Assembly: GCA_905221605.1 (NCBI GenBank)
Contig: CAJNDS010000446.1
Coordinates: 1,041,743 to 1,105,742 of the forward strand
Direction: 5' to 3'
Origin: Symbiodinium natans
Taxonomy: Eukaryota > Sar > Dinophyceae > Suessiales > Symbiodiniaceae
DNA: 64,000 bases
The notes beneath the pieces are model-generated. The model did no database searches. It saw only the letters and a program-made list of their open reading frames with translations, and had not been told where the DNA came from. Of this stretch, positions 46,972 to 57,500 are shown one piece after another. Numbering within the stretch: the first letter of the stretch is position 1; each line of letters begins with the position of its first letter. Made by a program: the position numbers and the translations under genes.

Positions 46972-49141
46972 ATGGCACGCAGCAGGGGGACCATCATGGC
47001 CGGAGCCTCGGAGTGTTTTTCCTCTTTTTTTATTTTTATTTTTAGGTTTTTTATTATTGTTATTATTTCTATTATTTAAAGCAAGGCGCCTTCCTAAGCC
47101 CTATCTCTTGCAGCGCGCTGCGTTGGGTGACTCCACGGAAACCCTGCCCAGGCCCTTGTGGGCACCTGCGCGCTGACAGGCCGCGGGGGTCGAAGGTAAG
47201 GTTAGGCATTTCGGAGGGTTTTGCAGCGTTTGGTGGTGCTACGTCTGTGTGTTGGGCTCTTGCTGGCTGCAACCCCCGTGGCCATCAGATGAGCCAGCTC
47301 CCCTGCCTTCAGCCACTGGTAATCAGCATTCTGGTAGGGTTCGTGCGAAAACACAAGGAACTGGTTTAAGGGCCAGCTCGCCACCCTGAAGCCAAAGACC
47401 CGAAGGCGATCTCGACCCAAACTTGACCATCTTGACCCCATCCCCGGAAGAAATCGGAGGCAGCCTGGTCTTCGTGCCCGGTCTTGCGCCCAAAGTTGCC
47501 CCGTCGCCAGCCCCGCGCGTTGGCCAGCAGGACAGGTTTCGGATATGAGGCGTGTAGGTAATGCAGGGAGAGGTCCAGGATGTTGTTAAATCTACAGAAA
47601 CCTGCCATCTACTTGTGCTCGTAGTTACTCGTCCATCGGTCTTGATCACGATCCCCCATCCCGCCCCCAGGGAAACAAAGCCGGAAAATCCTGGTAGTCC
47701 GCAGGAGGTCGACCTGCAAGCAGGTGAGGAGGCTAGCTCATTCAGCTCTTTGACCGGTCTCTTCGCGCCCGGGCAGAGGCTTTTTACAGCGTAGGGCTTT
47801 TGGTTAGACGTGGAACGAATTTTCGAGATGTGTGTTTTAGAGGTGGGTGGACATGAAGGCTCCGGTTTGCGCATCCATCTCACGGTGAGCTGCAGCGAGA
47901 TCTGGGCCTGTGCATTCCATATCAGCCTCAAGAAACGGCTGCTGAAACCCCCTAAGCCGCAAAAGCAAAGACCAGAAGTTCGACACCTTCTCCCACCAAG
48001 GGCGGCGTCGCGCTGGGCCTGCTGCTGAGCGTGGCCTCGGCCTCCCCGGTCCTGGCAGAGGAGGCGGCGGCCGATTCGGCAGCACCGGCCGCGCCCGCAG
48101 CCAAGGAGAGAAGGGTTTGCGGGTCCAGGTGTCGGAGGCCAGGGTGCTCCGAGGAGGGCCTTGAACGTTGCTGAAGTTTGGGCACGGGTGCTGTCCCTTG
48201 TGAGACTTCTGGCCGAAGGAGCTTTCGGATGACGAGATTCTCGCCAAGGTCGCACACCGGGCATGATGCAGAACATTCTCCGCGAACGAATGCTCTCTAC
48301 CCACCAAACATGCCTTCAGCTTCCTAGATTCCTAGATCCTGAAGAGTTTGAATCACAGCCATCGTGAGTGATAGTAGGCCTATGCGAATGCAGTGCGTCC
48401 CGGGCAGGGTTGTGACATCCGCGTGGACTGCAAGACCCAGGAGGAGCAGTTCCGTTGGGCCAAGGCCTACTACAGGACAGAAATGAAGCAAGCGCAGCCT
48501 GCGCAATATCGAGTTAGGTAACCCGAAACAAATTCCTGACAGAACGGTCCGCTGCTGCGTGACTTGTTCTGCGCCTACGGCAGGAAGTACAACCGAGAGA
48601 CCGATGGCAAGGACCCCAAGTACTCCCAGGCCAGCACTGGTGCCGGTACCTACCGCAAGTACAAGGTCGACCTCTACATTGAAAACCCGGGTATTGCGGA
48701 CACCACTGACGGCACCTACCAAATCAACCCGGCGGCGACAGCTACCTGGTGGCAACGTGTGGTGCAAGCATGGCACATGTGTGGCGCTTTCAGAATCTTT
48801 CGGAAGGTTTCATCCAGAAGACTAAGGCATTCGAGCCCATCTGGAAGGAGTACAACAAGCAAGTCAAGGCCCGAATCGAGAGCGTCTACGGCCATGCACC
48901 CGGGCTTGCATAGACTATCATAGACTCCTTCCCCTCTTCCAGCTTTTTTTTTTGTTTTCTTCTTCTGCGTGGGGTGAATATCACACGGCGTCACGGTGGC
49001 GTGCCTTTGCGGTGTCCAATGTGGTGTGCATGCGTGATCGCTGCTGAGTCTGACGAGCCCATCCGCTGGAATGGCGACTACTGCGACAACAAGCTGAGCC
49101 CCTACAAGACCGCCAACTGCATCGGCATCTACAACAAGTGA
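46972..49141 (+). CDS. Predicted thylakoid-lumen protein, tandem copy 3
   Basis: Possible start MARSRGTIMAG at 46972; about 47457-47530 GGSLVFVPGLAPKVAPSPAP; exon ending 47764 (EEASSFSSLTGLF|GCGC, a GC donor where copies 1 and 2 have GT); lumen signal 48001-48105; 48219-48260; 48408-48491; 48543 to about 48758; about 48794-48883; 49049-49141, ending CIGIYNK. A 22-bp insertion (about 48355-48376) absent from the other copies lies between exons. It would break the frame if coding, so it supports the intron call there. Within the mature exons I see almost no protein differences from copies 1 and 2. Confidence 0.7.
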
Positions 49142-50397
49142 TCTTTTTACGTGGGTCACTGACCACCTTGTCCAGTTGTAGCATCCCAGACCTTGAATGC
49201 TCTTGTCTGACGTGGCATCTGTACATTGATGTCAACTCCGCAGCTGCTGGAACGGAAAAAAGTGTCCCTTTACAGAGGCAGGCTACGTTTGGGCTACGTT
49301 TGAACGATTTTTGGACAGGTGTGTGGCTTGCCGGTCGCCAAAACGGTTGGTACTGATAGTCGCTCGCTCGTTTTTTTGAAGTGAGATGCTATTGGAAAAA
49401 CGAGAGCCCCATGGAAGAAGGTGTGGTGTTCAGATCCTGCGGGCCTTGTGTGCAAGCCATCAGCCGGGGGAAAACTGTCGCAAGCGTTTTGGCAGCGCCC
49501 TCAAGGCCTCAAGGAACCCGAGGCCTGAAATGCACGGATTATCATTCATGCGTTGTGTCATGTCGGTTGTCCTCCACACAGGCTGTTTGAGCAAAATGGC
49601 ACGTGTTTTATCAGGAAGCTTTGACTGGACCGTCAAGCGAATGTCGTTGGCAAGCAAGCTGTACGAAGCGGCCATCACACCGGGCCAGAACACGCGCAGG
49701 TTGTTTGCGTGATTCTGCGTGGTTGTTTATGTGAAAATTTGTCATGCCATGCGGGGTCGTCGGCGATGATGTGCTCAAGTATTGGATCTTGTTGCTGTCG
49801 CTGCCACGCGAAGCTGTTGTCTCAATCGCTGTTCATCCCAAGCTGCAGTTGGACATCGTCGCTGTGCCGATTGACTTTGTGGGTCATCTGTCGCAGTGTT
49901 TGAGACCAGTCTCACCGTCCACGTACTGCCGGAATTCCTGCCAAAACCGAACATGCGACGACATCTGTCTGAAGCCAATAGTCGACCTGCAACGTGGTGA
50001 CAAACCTGCCTCTTCACAGAGCCGGGATGTGCACTGCCGTAAAGCCACATTGCGAGCAACAAGAAACTCGTGACAAACATCGTCCCAACAATATAAACGC
50101 CGGTTGCCACCGAAACGACGCGAAGCACATATGAGCAGACCAGTAGCAGCCGGCCCGGCAGCCACTGCTCTTCTGGCATCGCGGGTAGTTCCAGCAACAA
50201 GCACGTGCAGCCCTTGCTACTCTGCGCGCGTTGCCCGGCATAGGACCAGCGCTCGCCCCACGCGTCCCAACGCTGTTTGTTTGCTGGCTGCTAGTCTTTG
50301 CATGGACTATGAGTTTCAATGTTGCATCCGGTTTAGTAAGCCCCTTTCATGCAAATCTGGGACCCTCCTGAAGCTTTCCCGCTTTGCCACAAAGCCA
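49142..50397. other. No gene recognised
   Basis: Competing frames include 49386-49712 (+), 49744-50073 (+) and 49775-50200 (-). The last has a membrane-like stretch (VATGVYIVGTMFVTSFLLLA), but no family or splice support was found. Confidence 0.3.
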
Positions 50398-51120
50398 TCT
50401 GGTGGTCGCCGTGGTCGTCGTGGTCGCCGTGGTCGTCGCGGTCGTCGGTCGTCGTCGCGGTCGTCCTTGCGGTCGTCGTCGTGGCGGTCGTCGCGGCATG
50501 TCGCGGCGGTCGTCGCGGCGGTCGTCGCGGCGGTCGTCGCGGCGGTCGTCGCGGCGGTCGTCGCGGCGGTCTTCGTGGCGGTCGTCGTCGCGGTCGTCAT
50601 CGCGGTCGTCGTCGCGTTGTCGTCGACCAAGGGTCGTCGCGGTCTTCGTGGCGGTCGTCGTCGCGGTGGCGGTTGTCGCGGCGGTCGTTGTCGCGGTCGT
50701 TGTCGCGGTCGTCGTCGCGGTCGTCGTGGCGGTCGTCGTGGCGGTCGTCGTGGCGGTCGTCGCGGCGGTCGTCGTGGCGGTTGTCGCGGCGGTCGTTGTC
50801 GCGGTCGTCGTCGCGGTCGTTGTCGCGGTCGCGGTCGTCGTCGCGGTCGTCGTCGCCCTCCTCGTCCTCCTCCTCCTCCTCCTCCTCCTCCTCCTCCTCC
50901 TCGTCCTGGTCCTGGTCCTGGTCCTGGTCCTCGTCCCGGTCCCCGTCCCCGTCCTCCTCGTCCTCCTCCTCCTCCTCGTTCTCCTCGTCCTCCTCGTCCT
51001 CGTCGTCCTCCTCCTCGTCGTCCTCCTCCTCGTCGTCCTCCTCCTCGTCCTCCTCCTCGTCCTCCTCCTCGTCCTCCTCCTCGTCCTCCTCCTCGTCCTC
51101 CTCCTCGTCCTCCTCCTCGT

Positions 51121-51190
<70 letters not shown>

Positions 51191-51202
51191 CTCCTCCTCC
51201 TC

Positions 51203-51238
<36 letters not shown>

Positions 51239-51600
51239 CTCCTCCTCCTCCTCCTCCTCCTCGTCCTCGTCCTCGTCCTCGTCCGCGTCCGCGTCCGCTT
51301 CCTCGTCCTCATCCTCGTCCTCGTCCCCGTCCCCGTCCTCGTCGTCGTCGTCCTCCTCCTCCTCCTCCTCGTCGTCGTCGTCGTCGCCGCCGTTGTTGCT
51401 GTTGCAGTTGCAGTTGCAGTTGCAGTTGCAATTGCAGTTGCAGTTGCAGTTGCAGTTGCAGTTGCAGTTGCTGCCGCTGCCGCTGCCGCTGCCGCTGCCG
51501 CTGCCGCTGCCGCTGCCGCTGCTGCTGCTCCTGCTGTTGTTGCCGTTGTTGCTGTTGTTGCCGTTGTTGCTGTTGTTGCTGTTGCTGCGCCTGCTGCTTC
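50398..51600. repeat. Giant compound trinucleotide-type repeat, 1.2 kb
   Basis: Zones in order: GTCGTCGCGG-type to about 50860; CCTCCTCGT-type to about 51375; TTGCAG hexamers about 51400-51470; CTGCCG hexamers to about 51520; TTGCTG/TTGCCG to about 51590. No adenine occurs on the plus strand from 50631 to 51310. Since all stops on either strand need an A (plus strand) or its complement in TTA/CTA/TCA, every frame stays open. The 400-586 aa frames are therefore artefacts. Confidence 0.95.
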
Positions 51601-53366
51601 ACCGCGAAACACATGCGTCAACGGCAGGTCACAACCGACATGAGCCGACCGAGTTCGCGCTGCGCACATATAAACGTTTGCGGTTGGACACGAGAATGGG
51701 CAGACTCGTCAGTATATCATGAATCATCATTGTACATATGTAATGCACAAGAGTTTGGAATTGTTGGTGCAGGTCAGTCTCTTGCTGCACTCCCAATCTT
51801 CGGGTTTAGACTTGGTGGTCTTACCCACCGATCAGCAGGTAGGGTTTTCATGGACCACGTGTGAGCGCCGCTTTTCTGTATAGTTAATGCGAGATTTGCT
51901 TGAGCCCTCAATATCCTAAATGGGCTGCCTGCGGGCTTTCAAGCTTGACTTGACTGACTTGACTTGACTAGAATCCGGGGTTACGGTATGTTACGGTGCC
52001 CGGAGGAGCGATTAGAGGGTCAAGGCATGCGCCTGTCTTGTCAAAGGTGGAGTCAATATGAAGGATGATAGAATGTCGAAACCACAGGCATGCACAATGA
52101 AAACATATTTGTCTACGACGGAAGAGCATGGATAATGCGTTGTATCCCACAGAGAGAGAAGGTTCTTTGCTTTGGATGAGCGAGCCATGGCGGTCGGATC
52201 CCCACGCTTAGCGTCGGTGCTCACGTCAAAGCCCGGTGAACCATTTCAGTCAGATGCGACTCAGCTACAATGTCTTGCGTGGTTGTGAACTGTAATCCAA
52301 AGTTTTCTCGGACATTTGACAGCATAGCTGTGCCAGGATTTCCCCTACAAAGCCAACAGCATCTCCAGCCAATGTGCGACACCGCGGAGAAATGTATCCG
52401 CTGCGCCACTTGGTTGGTTGATTGGAATCTGGGTGCGTGTAGGACATGATGGACGTTGACTCTCCTCCTGGCCAAGTTGATCCAGTGGTCCTCCCCAGGT
52501 TTTCCCTGAATGGTGAAACATTGTGAATATGGTTCTGTAAGGCTTACAGTCAACGCTCGCCTTGGTGCGGCCCATTGCGAACAGTGGAAAAGCGCGCACA
52601 ACGCGTAGGCCCAAAGCCAAGGGCATTTTTGCCGTAAAACCCGGAGCTTTCAGCCCTTGAGCATGTCTTGGGTTCTTTGGGTCTCAAGGATGCAGCTGCA
52701 GGCACATGGCTTGGAGCTTTACTGTGAACTGTGGAAATCTAAACCGGGCATTGTTTTTCAAGCAAATCATTGGGGATAAAAAACATGGAAAGGGTTTACC
52801 GTTCGGCGTTCAATGGGGGAAACGGATATGCAATGTAGGGCGCTGCACAAATATGGCACAGGTGACGCAGTTATAAAGAGAAACGCGAGAGAATTCGCGG
52901 GATCGAGCAAAATCTTCACGTATCGTGATTCAGCATGACAAACGCGAGAGAATGCGCTGGGTCAAACAGAATTTTCAATCATAGCACAAGAGAGTCTGTC
53001 CTTGAACAACCGTTGATGGTCAGTACATATATACACTACAAACGGCCAGGCACATTGGCCGCCGAACAATCCAGTACTACGCTCATAGCTGCAAGCCCAT
53101 AGCACAAGGTACCCAGTTTCGGTGCGTGCATCTCGGTGCGCTCGGTTATAGCCAGGGGCTTGGAAGATGAATGCTCTGTACGTGCGTCTCGGTGGCTTCG
53201 ATGATGAATGTTCGGTACATGCATTTCGGTGAGCCAAGATGAACGTTCGGTGCGTGCATTTCGTTGTGCTCGGTTAGCCAGGGGCTTCGCAGATTTGAAT
53301 GGCCCATGCGTTCTTTGGGGAATCCAACATACATACTTACTGGATTTCCGTTGGTTTGCCAGGGCC
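51601..53366. other. No gene recognised upstream of the LINE
   Basis: A minus-strand frame at 52221-52601 (126 aa) has some protein-like stretches but overlaps another minus-strand frame. Two copies of an AAACGCGAGAGAAT(T/G)CGC unit lie near 52880 and 52940. Confidence 0.35.
53117..53285. repeat. Tandem repeat just upstream of the LINE
   Basis: Units built from CGGTGCGTGCAT, GCTCGGTTA and GCCAGGGGCTT recur two to three times with divergence. It lies outside the element defined by the target duplication, so it is not part of the LINE transcript. Confidence 0.65.
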
Positions 53367-53380
53367 AGGTTGACCCGAGC
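53367..53380 (+). repeat. LINE target-site duplication, 5' copy
   Basis: AGGTTGACCCGAGC is identical to 57958-57971. Its last bases AGC coincide with spliced-leader sequence. Confidence 0.85.
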
Positions 53381-53394
53381 CATTTTGGCTCAAG
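53375..53394 (+). other. Relict dinoflagellate spliced leader (DinoSL)
   Basis: CCGAGCCATTTTGGCTCAAG matches the 3' 21 bases of the DinoSL (CCG-T-AGCC...) except for one missing T. AGCCATTTTGGCTCAAG is exact over 17 bases. The first bases overlap the target duplication, so the part certainly from the element is CATTTTGGCTCAAG. A second GGCTCAAG follows at about 53400-53407, perhaps an older, decayed leader. Confidence 0.85.
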
Positions 53395-53476
53395 TTCAAG
53401 GCTCAAGGCTTCAGGATTCAGGCTTTAGATAGAGATCGGCACTCTTCACTTTGAAGACCGCCGTGAAGTAGCTGGA

Positions 53477-54502
53477 ATGGCAAGCCCCAGTACCTCTCCT
53501 CAGCGCAAGAAACATTGTGTACAACCTATTACCGATGATCCGGATGAGGAACTTGATAAGCTCCTCAATGCTGGCCAGTCATCCACCGTGGCTACTACTG
53601 AGGACGCACCTGCGTGGGCCATTGCTATGCAGTCCACTTTACAGTTGCAGATCCAACGCAGTCATAACCTCATGATCTCATTCCACGATCGCCTGCAGAA
53701 GCTCGAAGCCGGTGAAGAAAATCAGGAAATGGCAGAAAGAATCAGCAAACTGGAGAACACGGTCAAAGAGCTGCTTGAGAAGGGTGGTGAAGGAAAAGCT
53801 TCATTCAACAGAGTTCCTCCTCCTGGTCAGCATGATCAGAAATCATCTCCTTTGTTCACTCCGGTTGCGCAGCATGGTCCGAATCGTGGAGCCTTAAGCG
53901 AGACTCATGCTGACTATTGTCATCTCATCATCGGAGGCTGGGACGATGGTTCCAAGAGGGATGAGATTCTAAAATCGGCTCGACGAGTTTTGGATCTTCA
54001 CCAGCCCCCCCTGGAAATCCAAGATTTGGTCGTCTACGGCAAAAGATCCACCATTTCCCACCTATATCTTCCTCCGATGGAGCACCAGATGGCATACGAG
54101 CGATATGCCACTATCCGTGAGCAGTTGCATGACCGCCACCCTACTTCAGACAGAGATGGTGCCACAAAGATGTGGTTCGCTGCCAGCAAGCCCAAGGAAG
54201 TCCGCATGCGCAATCGGAAGATTATGAAGGCACGCGTCATCCTAGAGGATCTTGTTCGCGAATCCGGGGTTCAGTGCGAGATTGACATTGAGTGGAGCAA
54301 GGGCCTTATCTGGGGTGGAAGCTACCGCATTGCATCGGACACAAGGGAGACGCTCATGCCTAACCCCGAGGATTGTCTCATCTCCTTCTCCACTGATGAC
54401 ACGCAACCGCACGCCATGTTCTTTTTCAGCCTTACAAAGATCGCCAGTCTGCTTGGAAAAAGCCAGGTGGATGTTGAGAAAGGCCTTTTCTCTAGGCAGT
54501 GA
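53477..54502 (+). CDS. LINE ORF1 protein, 341 aa
   Basis: ORF1 proteins of LINEs bind the element RNA and act as chaperones in the ribonucleoprotein. The start is the first ATG after the spliced leader. The N-terminus is basic/Ser-Pro-rich (SPSTSPQRKKH). A heptad-like acidic/Leu segment about residues 65-105 (RISKLENTVKELLEKG) suggests a coiled coil for multimerisation. A folded block from about residue 147 (CHLIIGGWDDGSKRDEILKS) looks like the RRM-type domain of other ORF1 proteins. No CCHC zinc knuckle was seen. The TGA at 54500-54502 is in frame with ORF2. Confidence 0.75.
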   Translation: MASPSTSPQRKKHCVQPITDDPDEELDKLLNAGQSSTVATTEDAPAWAIAMQSTLQLQIQRSHNLMISFHDRLQKLEAGEENQEMAERISKLENTVKELLEKGGEGKASFNRVPPPGQHDQKSSPLFTPVAQHGPNRGALSETHADYCHLIIGGWDDGSKRDEILKSARRVLDLHQPPLEIQDLVVYGKRSTISHLYLPPMEHQMAYERYATIREQLHDRHPTSDRDGATKMWFAASKPKEVRMRNRKIMKARVILEDLVRESGVQCEIDIEWSKGLIWGGSYRIASDTRETLMPNPEDCLISFSTDDTQPHAMFFFSLTKIASLLGKSQVDVEKGLFSRQ

Positions 54503-54541
54503 GGAGCGCCATCTTCCCAGCCTACGAGTCTTTGCCACCTC

Positions 54542-57500
54542 GTGCAATCGTGTACGTGGAATGTGCAGGGTAAAGACATCTATCATGCAAGCCACCATAT
54601 TAATTTGGACCACTTCCCTGAAATAATATTTCTGCAGGAGGTGGGCGGCAGTGCAGACATTCCATCAGTACAGCCCGTCGGCCAAAAGCCGGGGAGTGTA
54701 TGCCTAGCCGAATCTTCGACTCCGGATATACGAGAGGTTGTCATGGGTCGCGATGACGATTGGTGCCACTACAGGGTCTTTGTGGGTCGTACTCAATCTC
54801 ATCTTGCACAAGTGATTGCTGTTGATTCTGAAGAAGTGGAGTCGATTGCATTCTTCACCAGTGGCATGAGATATATTGCAGTGGGATTGAAGGCCTGCCA
54901 TTTCGTCAACAGTTTAATCCTTATTTCTGTACACTTGCCCCATGTTGGTGATGGAATTGATGTATTTCAACATGCATGTGATGAACTCATTTCCTTTATT
55001 CTTCGATACCCGCACTACAACTTTATTATAGGAGGAGACTGGAATTGTCAGCCTGGAGATGACCGACATGATCGCATTGCCATCCCCCTTTGCCTTTGCG
55101 GTTTTCAGATTCACTACCCTGATGAGAATACCCGAATTGGCAGACATTCAAGCAGATGCCTGGATTATTTTGTGTGTGGTGGCCCGGAGCTCTCTGGAAC
55201 TCAGAGTTCTCTCCGATACAGCCCCGCCGTGTCGTGTGTTGCGGATTCTCACATCTCCTTAGGTTCTGACCACCTTTGTGTCATGTGTGATTTCGTATTT
55301 CAAGGTACTTCTGCTTCAATGCACAGTCGACGCAAGCGACATTTCAAGCGATGTCATAAGTGGTGCATCGACAACTCACAGATTTCGCAACACCTGCCTT
55401 CGAAGTATGACTTTTCTTTGATGCCCCTGGAAAAACAATGGGAGTTCCTGAAAGATCTATCGCATAAAGCTTCATATAGAAAGCCTGGCATGAAGTTTGT
55501 CGACTCACCTGGTCTTAAAGAGTTGTGTCGCAAAAGGAGACTTGCCGAGAACCCCGAAATCCGACTTGCGCTTACGAGAGCCGTTTTGGCCAGGAGGCAG
55601 ATCGAGAAGGAATCTTGGACAAAATCCATTTTGGACATGGCGGTTAAAGGAAACTTTGACGCCATTCATAATATCTTTCATCAGCATCGCGATAAGGTTT
55701 CCTTTGATGAAGCGATAGCAGCATACGGCAATAAGCAGTCCTTTGTCAATGCAGTGCACGACTTCTTCGTTCACAAAGCTGGCGCAGGGGATGGTGACAC
55801 TGTCCACGCGGAGAACCCTCGGCATGTGCCAGACTTCGCTTCCGTGTCTGACTTCACAGAAGATGAGATCTTACGCGCCGTGCACCGACTCAAGCCAGGT
55901 AAAACAGCAGGTCCATCTGGTTGTTCTGCGGACTTTCTCAAGGCGCTATGTTCTGCAGGCCCTGGTCTTCAACTCTTACAGTCCCATCTCAACCTCATAC
56001 TGCGAAACTGCCCTTTGGATGAGCAACGTGTTGCGGAGCTTATCCTGGTGCCGAAACTGCTACACATTGGTAGTGTGGATCAGTTCAGACCTATAGCGCT
56101 CATGGAGTGCATACACAAACTGTACATGGCACTGCTGGTTCATAGAATTCAACCTACGTGGGATGAACCTCGTTTCCAGATGGGTGGTTACCCAGGCAGC
56201 CAAGTTCTATCGGCTCTTTTTTGTGCCACGGCTCAACTGGAAAAACAGTCCCTGGAAGGTAAACATGGGATCTGGATCTCTGCTGACATAAAGTCAGCTT
56301 TCGATACGGTGTCTTGGTCCAAACTGGAAAGCTCTCTATATGACAATACTCCTGACGCGGTGTACCCGGAGCTCCAGCGACTTTTACATGAGATCAAGTC
56401 ACATCACATTTCGCTGCACTGGGAAGGTCGGAAGTCCCATATCCCGCTTGCAAGGGGAGTCCTTCAAGGTGGTACTCACAGTGCACAAGTCTTCTCGATG
56501 ATGATGGAGGCCTTGTTCACGGAGCTCTACAAACGTTGGAGTCATGAACACCCTGGGGAAGTACGTGGGTGGTGCTATATTGATGACTGCTTGCTCTGGT
56601 TCTCCTCGTGGAATGTTCTCCAGTCAGTCTACCCGTGGCTCCTCGAGCGTTTCGCTGAGTATGGTTTTGCCTTTAACCCAAGAAAGTCCGTTCTATGCAG
56701 CACTGTGGAAGGCCTGCGCAAGGGAAACGCATGCCGGCCTCACCTCCACCCTGACCTTCAAACCTTTCAATGGTCTACTTCCTTCAAATACCTCGGGCTC
56801 CATTTGGAAATCCCCTCTCTGTATTTGGAAGACGGGGAGAACCTCACGGCCTCCCTCTTCAAGCAGGCCAAAAGCAGAGTAATTGGGACAGTGAGGACTC
56901 TGAAGCAACTCCTGGCAAAACAACACCATGCAAGGTGGTACACGGCTGTTCAGTTGCTGAACGTTTTCGTAGCGAGCAAGTGGCTGTGGATGTGTCCTTG
57001 TATGCACCCTACTCGTGCTAAGTTGGACGATGTGCAGTCACTGCAGTTGGGTATTTTGTGCTCGGTCCTCAATCTCTATGTCCCGGACGGCCTTCAGCTC
57101 GATCGACGCCAGGCATTACATCGCATTCGCCGGCGCGCCGTCTTGGAACTGCTTAGACTGCAGTGCCCAACCATGCAATGGACTTGGAGTTGGATCAGTC
57201 GCAAATGGTGCTTCCTTGGCCATTTGTTACGCCGTCCCTGCCAACACCAGGCCACGGCTACATTGTTGGAGCCCATCAAGCAAGTCCGAAGCGGTAGGGC
57301 AGTCACGGGAGGACGCTGGCTTGTATCTACCTTCAAGGCCATCGGCTACCAAGTAGAAGATGTAGAGGCATTGTACAATCTCTATTGGACCAAGGAGGAC
57401 TGGTCTGAACATTTGCCTCAAGTAATGAAGGCGCATCAAATTCCTGTGCCAAGTCTTCTTCCGGAATGGAAGGCGAGTACATGGAGTCGCTGGAACCATG

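Noticed and set aside
47323-48276. Minus-strand frame of 317 aa
   Set aside because: It is antisense to lumen-protein copy 3 and contains the reverse of its signal exon. The same shadow appears opposite copies 1 and 2.
50104-51864. Open frames of 586, 457, 440 and 419 aa
   Set aside because: They run through a repeat with almost no adenine, so stop codons cannot occur. Their products are pure Arg/Pro, Ser, Thr/Arg or Val/Leu repeats in every frame.
52221-52601. 126-aa minus-strand frame upstream of the LINE
   Set aside because: Some stretches look protein-like, but a second minus-strand frame overlaps it, and no family or splice support was found.
53117-53285. Tandem repeats as a LINE promoter region, as in mouse L1
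   Set aside because: They lie outside the 14-bp target duplication, so they are flanking DNA and not part of the inserted element.
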